NCBI GenBank assembly: GCA_963709655.1
Contig: CAVPXF010000059.1
Location: 18,043 to 82,042, forward strand
Length of the DNA: 64,000 bases
Direction of reading: 5' to 3'
From: Roseiarcus sp963709655
GTDB taxonomy: Bacteria > Pseudomonadota > Alphaproteobacteria > Rhizobiales > Beijerinckiaceae
Below, piece after piece: positions 9,548 through 18,206 of this stretch. Position numbers and translations under genes: made by a program. The notes beneath the pieces are model-generated. The model was not told the DNA's origin and made no database searches. It worked only from the letters and a program-made list of their open reading frames with translations. Numbering within the stretch: the stretch's first letter is position 1; the number at the start of each line of letters is the position of its first letter.

Positions 9548-9705
9548 GATCGGCTCGCTATCAACGCTCGGCCGGACGATATCGAGAATCGCCTACGCCT
9601 CCGACCGTTAGCAATTCTTTAACGCTGTTCCAAAGATTCCACCACGGCTGGCGGAGGGCCGAATTTGCGGAAGGTTAAAAATCAAGGTTGCGATGCGATA
9701 TTATG

Positions 9706-9719
9706 TTGCACTGCAGCAA
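9706..9719. promoter_or_regulatory. TTGC-N6-GCAA palindrome upstream of phasin genes
   Basis: TTGCACTGCAGCAA is an inverted repeat with an inner CTGCAG, lying about 65 bp before the first phasin start. PHA regulators of the PhaR family bind CTGC/GCAG-type sites upstream of phasin genes in other Alphaproteobacteria. The link is an inference from position and motif shape; no phaR gene is in the window. Confidence 0.4.
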
Positions 9720-9781
9720 AAACTGCGCTATGGGCAAACGGGACGGGCGGCCTTGCCCGACACAAATGGAAAGCATGACCA

Positions 9782-10135
9782 ATGAGCGCTTCCCCTTTCG
9801 ACGTCCCGAACGATTTGCGTGATTTTGCCGAGCGAAGCGTCGAGCAGGCGCGCAAGGCTTTCGAGGCCTTCCTGGCTGTGGCGCAGCGGACGGCGAGCGC
9901 CGCCGGCGGGGGTCAGGGCGGCGTCAAATCGATCGCCGCGCATGTGCTCGGTTACACGGAGCAGAACGTGAACGCCACCTTCGACTTGGCGAACAGACTC
10001 GTTCGCGCCAAGGATCCGCAGGAAGCGTTCGCGCTGCAGAGTGAATACCTGAAGAGTCAGCTTTCCAGTTTGCAGACCCAGGCGAAGGAACTCGGCGTCG
10101 TTTTCCAGAAAAGCATGACGTCGAGTTCGAACTGA
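9782..10135 (+). CDS. Phasin family protein
   Basis: Granule-associated protein expected to coat polyhydroxyalkanoate inclusions. The 117 residues are helical and free of cysteine. They carry the phasin pattern of aromatic and amphipathic repeats (SVEQARKAFEAFLAVAQRT, then FDLANRLVRAKDPQEAFALQ). No signal peptide is present. A second phasin gene follows after 41 bp, so the two are probably co-transcribed from the promoter region holding the TTGC palindrome. Confidence 0.85.
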   Translation: MSASPFDVPNDLRDFAERSVEQARKAFEAFLAVAQRTASAAGGGQGGVKSIAAHVLGYTEQNVNATFDLANRLVRAKDPQEAFALQSEYLKSQLSSLQTQAKELGVVFQKSMTSSSN

Positions 10136-10176
10136 TCCCCCGACCTTTTTGTCCGTGAAACAACCGAGAGCTCATT

Positions 10177-10692
10177 ATGGCAACCTCATCGAAAAAGAGC
10201 GCCACAGCGCAGGCGGCGGCCGCGCCTCAGCTAGAACCAGACCTCCCGAATGAGATTCCGACCGCCGCCGAGGCGGTCGAGGCGATCGTCGAGCCTGCGA
10301 TGGAAATGCAGGAAACGGTGCGCAATGCGCTGCAGAAGGGCATGGTAGAGTCCCGTGCGGCCTTTGCCAAGGCCAAGGTTTCGGCCGAGGACGCCACCAG
10401 CGCGCTGGAACTGAGCTTCGCGGCGGCCAAGGACGGCGCCATTGCGTTCAACGCCAGGGCGCTGGCCGCCGCGCGCGCGAATGCAGAGGCGAGCTTCGAC
10501 TTGGTCAAGGCGGCGCTGACTGTGAAGTCTGTGGCCGATCTCGTCGCACTTCAGAGCGAATTCGCTCGCAAACAGACCGAAGCGGCCGTGGTGCAGTTCA
10601 AGGATCTCGCCGAACTGGCGCAGAAGACCGTCGCCCAGACAATCGAGCCGATCAAGGACCAGTTGACGAAGTCGTTTAACATAGCGGCCTAG
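10177..10692 (+). CDS. Phasin family protein
   Basis: Second phasin (171 residues) with an Ala/Pro-rich N-terminal extension. The phasin core contains FDLVKAALTVKSVADLVALQ and FARKQTEAAVVQFKDLAELA. Like its upstream neighbour it should be a surfactant-like granule protein, in the size range that polymerises through its C-terminal helices. The paired arrangement suggests the organism stores PHA, although no phaC or phaZ is visible here. Confidence 0.88.
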   Translation: MATSSKKSATAQAAAAPQLEPDLPNEIPTAAEAVEAIVEPAMEMQETVRNALQKGMVESRAAFAKAKVSAEDATSALELSFAAAKDGAIAFNARALAAARANAEASFDLVKAALTVKSVADLVALQSEFARKQTEAAVVQFKDLAELAQKTVAQTIEPIKDQLTKSFNIAA

Positions 10693-11037
10693 TACGCCAA
10701 CTGTTCCGTTCCTCGGTCTCAACCGGGCCGCCTGGCGCGGCCTGCCTTTGCGGGCGGCGTGTCAATATCCGAGACTTCGCCCGCCTCCAACCGGCGACGC
10801 GTGCGCGAGATCAGGTCAAGACGATTTTCGGACGAATTCCGTGGCGCCCAAATCCGAGCGCTCACAGGGGTCGCTTTCCACGCGTAGGAAAAGGAAGCGC
10901 CGGCGACGCCTTGCAACCCGGCCGCGCCCGACCTCCCGCCCTCGTACCGCCCGCTCGCCGCAACGTCATCACATTGCAACATTTTCTGGATCGGCGCGCC
11001 AACTGCTAGCAGGCGAACCGGTTCGGCGGCGGCGGCC
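10693..11037. other. Intergenic stretch without recognisable gene
   Basis: About 345 bp between the phasin genes and the end of pcp. Long open frames cross it on both strands but are Arg/Pro-rich and read like GC-driven shadows. I see no RNA, repeat or clear terminator. Confidence 0.4.
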
Positions 11038-11652
11038 TCAAATCCTCCCGCTCTGGCGCGATAACGCGAGGATGCCGGCCTGCAGCGCGCGGATGGCGTC
11101 CGTTGTGGCCAGCCGGCGAACGCGGGTTCCCGCCGCGGACTGCTCTGGCGTAGCCGGCAGGTGAATGAAGATGGCCGCGGTTGCCGGCGACGCCCCGGCC
11201 AGATAATGCAGCGCGCCGTAGTAGAGGTGGTTGCAGACATAGTCGCCGGCGTCGGTCGAAACGCGTGCGGCGACTCCCGCTTCGCGGATCGCGCGCGCGA
11301 CGACGCCAACCCGAACCGTCGTCTGGAGCCGGGCCGCTCCCGCCGACGTGGCGGGGCCAAGCGCGCCTCGGTTGTCCCGCGCCGTCGCGTTTGCGCCGAG
11401 GCGAGCGATCCGCTCGACGCAAACCATGCCCCGCGCCGCGGCCTCGCCGGTCATGACAACGACCGACGGCCTCAACCTCTCAAACGCTTCGACGAATTCG
11501 GAAACACAAGCCCCGTAGGCGCAGGGCAACTTGCGAGCCGCAACGACTGCCACGCCGCAGCGCCAACCCTCGATTCCCCGAACCGCCTCCCAGGACGCGT
11601 TGACCATCTCGCCTCCGAATGGCTCGAAGGCCGTGACGAGAATCGTTCGCAA
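11038..11652 (-). CDS. pcp: Pyroglutamyl-peptidase I
   Basis: Cytoplasmic cysteine peptidase of family C15 that removes N-terminal pyroglutamate. It begins with the family hallmark RTILVTAFEPFGGE and keeps the catalytic Cys in DAGDYVCNHLYYG, the His in IFIHLPATPEQ and a Glu in the VCVERIA segment. I place the start at the TTG (11652) because it aligns with the usual N-terminus and avoids overlap with the dehydrogenase upstream; an ATG at 11721 would give 227 residues. The 3' end lacks anything after the conserved core. It is probably the third gene of an operon with the two dehydrogenases. Confidence 0.85.
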   Translation of the reverse strand: MRTILVTAFEPFGGEMVNASWEAVRGIEGWRCGVAVVAARKLPCAYGACVSEFVEAFERLRPSVVVMTGEAAARGMVCVERIARLGANATARDNRGALGPATSAGAARLQTTVRVGVVARAIREAGVAARVSTDAGDYVCNHLYYGALHYLAGASPATAAIFIHLPATPEQSAAGTRVRRLATTDAIRALQAGILALSRQSGRI

Positions 11653-11662
11653 GCTCCCGTGT

Positions 11663-12808
11663 TCAGGCAAACAGAGAGCCTCGATCGCCAAGCCGGCGGA
11701 CGTGCACGTCAGCGTCGCCATAGGCCGCGTCGATCATGGTCAGACGCTTGAACAGATGGCCGACCTTGTATTCGTAGGTCATCGCAATCCCGCCGTGCAT
11801 CTGGACGGCCTGCTCTCCGATGAATTTAGAGGAGCGCCCGATCTGGACCTTGGCCGCCGAAATCGCCTTGGCCCTCTCGGAAGCGTTCTCGTCGGCCGCG
11901 CTCATGGTGGCCAGAAACATCATGCTTCGCGCCTGTTCGAGGGCGACGACCATGTCCGAGGCGCGATGCTGAAGCGCCTGGAACGAGCCGATCGTGACGC
12001 CGAATTGCTTGCGCGTCTTCAGGTATTCGACGGTCATCGCGAGCGCCTCGCTCATCGCGCCGACCGCTTCGGCCGATAGCGCGGCGATGGTCTCGTCGAT
12101 CGCGCGTTCGATGGTCGGGAGGCCCCCCTCGGCGGCGCCAAGCACGTTCTCCGGCTCGATGCGAACGTTGGAAAAGTCGATCTCGGCGGCGCGGCGGCCG
12201 TCCTGGGTCGGATAGGCCCGGCGGGTCACTCCCGGCGCGTCGGCGTCGACGAGGAACAGCCCGATCCCGTCACGGTCGCGCCGCCCGCCGGCGATGCGGG
12301 CGGACACGATCAGCGCATCCGCGCTATCTCCATTGGCCACGAGTCCCTTTTGCCCGTCGAGGAGATAAGCGGCGCCATCCTTTTTCGCCGACAGCCCGAC
12401 GTCGTTCAGATCAAATCCGGCCTGCCGTTCGGCGTGGGCGAAGCTGAGGCGCAAATCGCCTGCGGCGATCCGGCCGATGAGTTCGCCGCGCTTTTCCGCC
12501 GGCGCGGCATGCTTGACGAGCGCGCCGCAGGTGACGACCGTCTCGAGATAGGGCTCGAGCGCCAGCGCCTTGCCGAATTCCTCCATCACGATCATCGTCT
12601 CGACCGGGCCGCCGCCGAAGCCGCCGTCCTCCTCAGGGAACGGCGCGCCAAGCAGACCCATGTCGGCGTATTCCCGCCAAAGCGCCTCGCCAAAGCCGAC
12701 CGGCGTCGCTTGGTAGGTTTTGCGCGCCTCGAACCCGTACCGATCCTTCATCAGGCGCGCGACATTGTCGCGCAGCATCTGCTGCTCGCTGCTCAGCTCG
12801 AAATCCAT
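11663..12808 (-). CDS. Acyl-CoA dehydrogenase, PimD-like small partner
   Basis: FAD-dependent acyl-CoA dehydrogenase of 381 residues with the N-terminal helical domain (SSEQQMLRDNVARLM), a middle beta domain and a C-terminal helical domain with TRKQFGVTIGSFQALQHR and MHGGIAMTYEY. It sits 2 bp after another acyl-CoA dehydrogenase. Such large/small pairs are annotated as pimeloyl-CoA dehydrogenase subunits (PimC/PimD) and probably act as a heteromer on dicarboxylic or branched acyl-CoA. The actual substrate cannot be read from the sequence. Confidence 0.82.
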   Translation of the reverse strand: MDFELSSEQQMLRDNVARLMKDRYGFEARKTYQATPVGFGEALWREYADMGLLGAPFPEEDGGFGGGPVETMIVMEEFGKALALEPYLETVVTCGALVKHAAPAEKRGELIGRIAAGDLRLSFAHAERQAGFDLNDVGLSAKKDGAAYLLDGQKGLVANGDSADALIVSARIAGGRRDRDGIGLFLVDADAPGVTRRAYPTQDGRRAAEIDFSNVRIEPENVLGAAEGGLPTIERAIDETIAALSAEAVGAMSEALAMTVEYLKTRKQFGVTIGSFQALQHRASDMVVALEQARSMMFLATMSAADENASERAKAISAAKVQIGRSSKFIGEQAVQMHGGIAMTYEYKVGHLFKRLTMIDAAYGDADVHVRRLGDRGSLFA

Positions 12809-12810
12809 GA

Positions 12811-14001
12811 TCAGAGTCCCAGAATGGCCTTGGCGATGATGCCGCGTTGGATCTCGTTGGAGCCACCGTAGATCGTCACCTTGCGATAGTTGAAATAGTT
12901 CGGCGCGGCCGGACCTGCCCAGTCGGGGCCGATCGGCGGTTCGTTGGTCATCGCCTCCGGATCCTCAAAGGGAAGCGCGTAAGGCCCGACGACCTCCATC
13001 AAAAGCTCGGTCGTCGCCTGTTGGATTTCCGAGCCCTTGATCTTCAGAACCGACGAGGCGGGATCAGGCCGTCCGTCGGTGCGGCGGTTCGAGATGACCC
13101 GCATCTGGGTCATCTCAAGGGCTTTCAACTCAACCTCCACCGCCGCCAGTTTGGCGCGGAAGAACGGATCGTCCATCTTTGGTCCGGCGCCGTAGACCGG
13201 AAGCGCTGCGAGTTCCCGCACCCGGTCCAGCCGGGCCTTGGAGATGCCGACCCGGGCGATGCCGTTGCGCTCGTTTGTCAAAAGGAATTTTGCGTAGTCC
13301 CAGCCCTTGTTCTCCACGCCAACTAGGGCGTCGAGCGGAACCCGGACGTCGTCGAAGAAGACCTCGTTGACTTCGTGGCCGCCGTCGATCGTCTGGATCG
13401 GCCGCACCGTCACGCCTGGGCTCTTCATGTCGACCAGGAAGAACGAAATGCCCTCCTGCTTCTTAGCTTGTGGATTGGTGCGCGCGAGGACAAAGATCCA
13501 GTCGGCGTACTGCGCCATGGTCGTCCAGGTCTTCTGGCCGGATATCACCCAGGACTCGCCCTCCCGCCGCGCAGCCGTGCGGAGGCTCGCCAGGTCCGAG
13601 CCCGCGCCTGGCTCCGAGAAACCCTGGCACCACCAGTCCCTGAGATCGAGGATTCGCGGTAGGAACCTTTCCTTCTGCGCTTGCGAGCCGAAGGTGTAGA
13701 TGACCGGGCCGACCATGCTGACGCCGAAGGCGATCGCCTCGGGCGCGTTGCCTCGCTGGGTCTCATCGAGAAAGATCGACTGTTTGATCGGACCCCATCC
13801 GGCGCCTCCCCACTCGACCGGCCAGTGGGGCGCCGCCCAGCCCTTGGCGGCCAGAATGCGGGTCCAGCGGACGTAATCGTCCTTCGCCAGCTTGCGCCCA
13901 GCGGCGTTTTTCTCCCGGATCGACGGGGGCAGGTTGTCGCGGACGAATGCGCGCACTTCGTTGCGGAACGCAAGTTCGTCCTCAGTCGGCCGCAGGTCCA
14001 T
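12811..14001 (-). CDS. Acyl-CoA dehydrogenase, PimC-like large partner
   Basis: FAD-dependent dehydrogenase of 396 residues that introduces the alpha-beta double bond into an acyl-CoA. Features are GFSEPGAGSDLASLRT (flavin/substrate loop), SGQKTWTTMAQYADW and the C-terminal YGGSNEIQRGIIAKAILG. The ATG at 14001 is preceded by an excellent GGGAGG ribosome site, so the longer upstream frame is rejected. It is first in a probable operon large subunit, small subunit, pcp. The PimC assignment is by family resemblance and pairing; substrate unknown. Confidence 0.83.
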   Translation of the reverse strand: MDLRPTEDELAFRNEVRAFVRDNLPPSIREKNAAGRKLAKDDYVRWTRILAAKGWAAPHWPVEWGGAGWGPIKQSIFLDETQRGNAPEAIAFGVSMVGPVIYTFGSQAQKERFLPRILDLRDWWCQGFSEPGAGSDLASLRTAARREGESWVISGQKTWTTMAQYADWIFVLARTNPQAKKQEGISFFLVDMKSPGVTVRPIQTIDGGHEVNEVFFDDVRVPLDALVGVENKGWDYAKFLLTNERNGIARVGISKARLDRVRELAALPVYGAGPKMDDPFFRAKLAAVEVELKALEMTQMRVISNRRTDGRPDPASSVLKIKGSEIQQATTELLMEVVGPYALPFEDPEAMTNEPPIGPDWAGPAAPNYFNYRKVTIYGGSNEIQRGIIAKAILGL

Positions 14002-14133
14002 CGGGTCGCCTCCCTTCTCTTGCGAGCGGAGGCCCTTGGCCCCCGTCGGGGCGGCCAATCTCAAACTTCAGCGCACCGCCGTCAACCCGCACCCGGCCGA
14101 TCGGCCGGGCGACCCAGGCCTGGAGCGCTGAAC

Positions 14134-14376
14134 CTAAAACGGAAGCGGGAAGTGCTTGCCATGCTCACGCAACCACTCCGCGTCGTCTCGCGCGCTCCTC
14201 TTGCTCTGGTTATAGTAGTTCCACTGCCGATCATAGTTGGACAGGGACTGGGTCGGAACTGTCGGACCATAGCCATTGGTGCCGTAGGACGACGAGTTCC
14301 CGCTCACCGCGAGCGCTGCGTTGGTCGAAAGCGCAAGAGCGGCGGCAAAGCCGACCAGCACGAAAGTCTTAAGCAT
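14134..14376 (-). CDS. Small exported hypothetical protein
   Basis: An 80-residue protein starting LKTFVLVGFAAALALSTNA after Met, a clear signal peptide with probable cleavage after ALA. The mature part is Ser/Tyr/Asn-rich and then basic (DRQWNYYNQSKRSARDD). The start is fixed by the ribosome site GAGGAG 7 bp upstream. No family is recognised. It is divergent from purH, so the two share the intergenic region 14377-14567. Confidence 0.6.
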   Translation of the reverse strand: MLKTFVLVGFAAALALSTNAALAVSGNSSSYGTNGYGPTVPTQSLSNYDRQWNYYNQSKRSARDDAEWLREHGKHFPLPF

Positions 14377-14567
14377 GAATTTTCTCCTCGGAATGGATCT
14401 ACCTCTCAAACAATCGCGCAAGGGCTCAGTTTGTTACGTCCAAAAAGTCTAAAAACGAATTTCCTTTCGACATCCGACGCTAGCGCCCTCCGCATCCGTT
14501 CCCGCCCGCGTCAGGCCGTGCTATGCGCCGCAGCCAACGAATGGGCGACGCAAGGACAAGAGATAGA

Positions 14568-16169
14568 ATGCCGGCAGATATCGTCAGGATCGGACGGGCG
14601 CTGATCTCGGTTTCCGACAAGGCCGGCCTCATCGACCTCGCCAAAGCGCTGGCCAGTCGGGACGTCGAACTCCTGTCCACAGGCGGGACGGCGGCGGCGC
14701 TCGACAGCGCCGGGCTGCCGGTTGTCGACGTCGCGCAGCTCACCGGGTTTCCCGAAATGATGGACGGGCGCGTCAAGACGCTGCATCCCCGCGTGCACGG
14801 CGGGCTGCTCGCGGTCCGCGCCGATCCTTCGCATCAGGCGGCGATGATCGCCAACGACATCGCCCCGATCGACCTTCTGATCGTCAATCTCTATCCGTTC
14901 GAGGCGACCCTGAAGCGCGGCGCGTCCTTCGAGGACAAGATCGAAAATATCGACATCGGCGGGCCGGCCATGGTCCGCGGCGCGGCGAAGAACCATGACG
15001 ACGTGGTCGTCATCGTCGACGTGGCCGACTATGCCGACCTCGTCGCGGAGCTCGATCGTCACGACGGCGGGACGAGCCTCGCCTTCCGCCGCCGCATGGC
15101 GCAGAAAGCCTACGCGCGGACCGCGGCCTACGACGCCGCGATCTCCAACTGGCTCGCCGAAGAGACCGAAGTGGCGACGCCGAAATGGCGCGCCTTCGGC
15201 GGCGTCCTGCACGAGAGCTTTGGCGCGCTGCGCTACGGCGAGAACCCGCACCAGGACGCCGCGCTCTATCTGACGGCCGAGACGCGGCCGGGCGTCGCGA
15301 CGGCGCGGCAGGTCCAGGGCAAGGCGCTCTCCTACAACAACATCAACGACACGGACGCGGCCTACGAACTGGTGGCGGAGTTCGATCCGGCCGAGAGCGC
15401 CGCGGTCGCCATCATCAAGCACGCCAACCCGTGCGGGGTCGCGGTCGGGGCGAACCTCGTCGAGGCCTATGAGAAGGCGCTGGCCTGCGACCCGGTTTCG
15501 GCGTTCGGCAGCGTCGTGGCGCTGAACCGGCGGCTCGACGCCGCGGCGGCCAAAAAGATCGTCGAGATCTTCACCGAGGTCATCATCGCCCCCGAGGCCG
15601 ACGAGGAGGCGATCGCCATCGTCGCCTCGAAGAAGAACCTTCGATTGATGCTCGCGGGCGGACTGCCGAACCCGCGCGCCACGAGCCTGACGGTGCGCTC
15701 CGTTGCTGGCGGCCTCCTGGTCCAGGGGCGCGACGGCGGCATGCTGGACGAGGCGGCGCTGAAGGTGGTGAGCAAGCGCGCGCCTACCCCCGCCGAAATG
15801 GCGGACCTTCGGATGGCCTGGACGGTGGCCAAGCACGTCAAGTCGAACGCCATCGTCTATGTGAAGGACGGCTCGACTGCAGGCGTCGGGGCCGGACAGA
15901 TGTCGCGCGTCGATTCCGCACGCGTCGCCGCCTTGAAGGCCCTAGACGCGGCCAAGGCGGCGGGCTGGCCCGAGCCGCGCACCAAGGGCTCCGCCGTCGC
16001 CTCCGACGCCTTCTTCCCGTTCGCCGACGGGCTTTTGTCGGCGGTCGAGGCTGGCGCCGCCGCGGTCATCCAGCCGGGCGGGTCGGTGCGCGACGCGGAC
16101 GTGATCGCCGCGGCGGACGAGGCGGGGGTCGCCATGGTGTTTACGGGCATGCGCCATTTCCGGCATTGA
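14568..16169 (+). CDS. purH: Bifunctional AICAR formyltransferase/IMP cyclohydrolase
   Basis: Catalyses the last two steps of IMP synthesis: AICAR formylation with 10-formyl-THF, then ring closure. The N-terminal MGS-like cyclohydrolase domain shows STGGTAAAL and KTLHPRVHGG. The transformylase domain shows ENPHQDAALY, KHANPCGVAVG, KHVKSNAIVY and FPFADG. About 533 residues is standard. The frame is open to ATGs at 14523 and 14541, but the one at 14568 best matches the family start (PADIVRIGRALISVSDKAGL). It stands alone. Confidence 0.95.
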   Translation: MPADIVRIGRALISVSDKAGLIDLAKALASRDVELLSTGGTAAALDSAGLPVVDVAQLTGFPEMMDGRVKTLHPRVHGGLLAVRADPSHQAAMIANDIAPIDLLIVNLYPFEATLKRGASFEDKIENIDIGGPAMVRGAAKNHDDVVVIVDVADYADLVAELDRHDGGTSLAFRRRMAQKAYARTAAYDAAISNWLAEETEVATPKWRAFGGVLHESFGALRYGENPHQDAALYLTAETRPGVATARQVQGKALSYNNINDTDAAYELVAEFDPAESAAVAIIKHANPCGVAVGANLVEAYEKALACDPVSAFGSVVALNRRLDAAAAKKIVEIFTEVIIAPEADEEAIAIVASKKNLRLMLAGGLPNPRATSLTVRSVAGGLLVQGRDGGMLDEAALKVVSKRAPTPAEMADLRMAWTVAKHVKSNAIVYVKDGSTAGVGAGQMSRVDSARVAALKALDAAKAAGWPEPRTKGSAVASDAFFPFADGLLSAVEAGAAAVIQPGGSVRDADVIAAADEAGVAMVFTGMRHFRH

Positions 16170-16241
16170 GCCCTTGCCATTTCCGAGTCGGTTTCGAGCG
16201 TTTTCAAAGCTTTGCGGCGCCATTTTCGATTCGCCGTACCT

Positions 16242-16329
16242 CCTAAGCCGGTCCCTTCTCTCCTCGTCCTGATCCCCGGGCTCGACCCGGGGATCGGGGC
16301 GAGGTCCTGTCATGGCAGCCCGGCTTGGC
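16242..16329. repeat. Palindromic intergenic element, copy 1 (short form)
   Basis: An 88-bp element with terminal inverted repeats CTAAGCCGG and CCGGCTTGG and conserved inner segments (CCCTTCTCTCCTCGTCCTGA, GAGGTCCTG). The centre is a strong hairpin around CCCCGGGCTCGACCCGGGG. The same ends and flanks recur at 30541-30671 with a different centre. It looks like a non-coding REP/MITE-like repeat. The rest of 16170-16570 holds no gene that I recognise. Confidence 0.7.
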
Positions 16330-16570
16330 AGTTACGATTCGCCGTCGAGGCTCAAGCGCCCTGGGCTCGACCGGCGCCGGGGGGCGCGCTGCATGCCCAG
16401 GGGATGTTGTAGCACGAGTTCCGCTTTATAGCAATAAAACGTCTTGGATTCCAAAGAATAAGAAATCCTGCCCGGCTCGGCGGCGGCCCCGACCGGGCGA
16501 CGTTCCCGCTGGCCGGGGCCGCTCGATCGCAGTACGGTCTACGGGCTCGCGCGGGGAGGGGCGACAAGCC

Positions 16571-17002
16571 ATGCAAGCGAATCGCTGGATCATCTCGCGC
16601 GCGGTCGCACTTCTCAGCCTGGCTGCGGTCCAGGCGGCGCCGGCGCTGGCGAGCGGCTGCGACCGCGTCACCGTCGCCCGGATCCGGATGCCGGCCGCCC
16701 ACAAATGCTGGAGCTATCACGGCGTCGCGACCGCCTTCGTCGGCGACTTTTTACATGGACAGACCATTTCCGCCGAGATGAAGGGCGAGGCGGCCGAGAT
16801 GGACCCGCGCAGCGGGCGGGCGACGACGGTCTGGCGCCCACGCGATCCCAACGTCGAGGGGCCGGGAGGCTACTTCTTCGGCGACGCCCAGGCGCCTGGC
16901 GCGCTCACCTTCGTCGCCCCGGCCAACGGACCCTATCGCTTCAGCTTTTCCCCCTGCGCCATGTGGGGCGCGCCGGGCGCGGTGAAGATCTGCGCGAAGT
17001 GA
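16571..17002 (+). CDS. Exported hypothetical protein
   Basis: A 143-residue protein with a signal peptide (about residues 1-25, ending APALAS) and a beta-rich mature part containing four cysteines, including SPCAMWGAPGAVKICAK at the C-terminus. This suggests disulfide bonding in the periplasm or outside the cell. The ATG at 16571 follows a purine-rich GGGGAGGGG tract. No family recognised. It ends 27 bp before the convergent DUF2000 gene. Confidence 0.65.
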   Translation: MQANRWIISRAVALLSLAAVQAAPALASGCDRVTVARIRMPAAHKCWSYHGVATAFVGDFLHGQTISAEMKGEAAEMDPRSGRATTVWRPRDPNVEGPGGYFFGDAQAPGALTFVAPANGPYRFSFSPCAMWGAPGAVKICAK

Positions 17003-17029
17003 GCCTCGAACGGCGGCGGCCACTGGCGA

Positions 17030-17437
17030 TCACGGGTGCATCCGCGCGCCCTTGGTGATCTTGTCGACCGCCTTTTTCTCCTCGCGAAGCGCGAGGCCGA
17101 CGACGTCCAGCGTCTCTGGCGGATAGTGTTTCACTGCCGCGCGGTTGGCGGCGTCGTGGCCGGTGGAGAACATGTCCTCGATGTAGAGAGATATGCGCGC
17201 CCGACGCTCCATGGCGCGCCGGTAGATGGCCTTCAACGTCTCGCGATCGGCGCTGAGGACGATTGTCGGCTGGATCATCAGCGGGTTGTACGTATTGCCC
17301 GCGGCGTCCTCGTAAGGTTCGCCGATCAGTCCCGGGTTCGCACCGACGACGCCGCTGGTCAGAAAGGCGACGACGTTCAATTTCTGCCAGACGGCGAGGT
17401 CCTCGCGGACGACGACGGCGATCTTGGTGTCGAACAT
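17030..17437 (-). CDS. DUF2000 family protein
   Basis: A 135-residue protein beginning FDTKIAVVVREDLAVWQKLN after Met, with GEPYEDAAGNTYNPLMIQP and MFSTGHDAANRAAV, matching the DUF2000 family, whose fold is related to peptidyl-tRNA hydrolase II. Cellular function is not established. The start has a GAGGAGG ribosome site. It lies 13 bp downstream of a MarR-type regulator on the same strand and is probably co-transcribed with, and controlled by, it. Confidence 0.8.
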   Translation of the reverse strand: MFDTKIAVVVREDLAVWQKLNVVAFLTSGVVGANPGLIGEPYEDAAGNTYNPLMIQPTIVLSADRETLKAIYRRAMERRARISLYIEDMFSTGHDAANRAAVKHYPPETLDVVGLALREEKKAVDKITKGARMHP

Positions 17438-17450
17438 CGGCTTCGCCTCC

Positions 17451-17879
17451 TCACGGCTTCCGCGCGCCGAGCGCGCGCAAATTCGCCCACAGACGATGGG
17501 CGTCGCCGCCGAACTCCGCGGCGACGTCGGCATTCAGGCGATCCATGGCCTCATCCAGCGCCGCCTGGAACTCGCGCGCCCGGTCGGTCAGGAACAGCCG
17601 CTGCAGGCGGCGATCGCGTGGATCGGGACGCCGGTCGATGAGGCCGGCCGCCGCCAGCCGGTCGGCGACGCCGGTGATCGTCGCGCTGTCGATTGCGAGC
17701 CGCGCTCCGAGGTCCGCTCCGGTCTGGCCGTCGGCGTCGGAGAGAACCTTGAGAAGAGCGTATTGCGTCGGCGTCACGCCATGCGGTTCGAGCGCTTCGC
17801 GCGCCCGCCGGCTCACCTGCTGCGCGGCCTTGCCGATCACGAAAGAGATGCAGTCTTCGATCCGGTTCATCGGGGGCAT
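17451..17879 (-). CDS. MarR family transcriptional regulator
   Basis: A winged-helix dimeric repressor of about 142 residues: recognition helix region GADLGARLAIDSATITGVAD, wing DRRPDPRDRRLQRLFLT. I prefer the internal ATG at 17879 because the upstream ATG (17921) lies inside the inverted repeat that looks like this protein's operator. MarR proteins usually repress their own operon and release DNA on binding a small aromatic ligand or on oxidation. The partner gene encodes a DUF2000 protein; the ligand is unknown. Confidence 0.85.
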   Translation of the reverse strand: MPPMNRIEDCISFVIGKAAQQVSRRAREALEPHGVTPTQYALLKVLSDADGQTGADLGARLAIDSATITGVADRLAAAGLIDRRPDPRDRRLQRLFLTDRAREFQAALDEAMDRLNADVAAEFGGDAHRLWANLRALGARKP

Positions 17880-17910
17880 GGCCTCGCCGAGATCTCTAGC
17901 GTAATGGTAT

Positions 17911-17922
17911 CTTGTATGCAAG
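17911..17922. promoter_or_regulatory. Probable MarR operator
   Basis: CTTGTATGCAAG, a CTTG-N4-CAAG inverted repeat flanked by ATC and GAT, sits about 35 bp upstream of the chosen MarR start. It resembles operators bound by MarR proteins. Autoregulation is inferred from position and symmetry. Confidence 0.5.
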
Positions 17923-18010
17923 CGATCTGCGAAAGCGAATGAGAACTCTCCCGGGGGCTACGGCATTCACATCTCTCGACGGCAGGGCGCTATCCTTCTC
18001 CAGCTCTGCT

Positions 18011-18150
18011 GGGGAAGGTGGCGCGAAGCGCCGGATGGGGTGTGGTCCGCTGCCGCAACTTTTGAACGGATTGCACGACCGTCACCCCAAGCCTTCAGCG
18101 AGCCATCCCTGCTTTCCGCACCCCATCCGGCCCTCCGGGCCACCTTCCCC
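18011..18150. repeat. Palindromic REP-like element with long arms
   Basis: Inverted arms GGGGAAGGTGGC (18011-18022) and CCGGATGGGGTG (18031-18042) are matched by CACCCCATCCGG (18119-18130) and GCCACCTTCCCC (18139-18150), enclosing about 75 bp. Related GGGGAAGG/GCGCGAAGCGCCGGA modules occur at 18570-18690 and 62577-62680. Non-coding; likely a dispersed intergenic palindrome. Confidence 0.7.
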
Positions 18151-18206
18151 GCTTCGCGGAGAAGGAGGTGCACGACCGTTCGAAACTCGTAGAAATCTGT
18201 AATGCC

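Noticed and set aside
14511..15836. 441-codon open frame antisense to purH
   Set aside because: It is a GC-driven shadow: His/Arg/Asp-rich with no domains, while purH on the other strand is a textbook gene.
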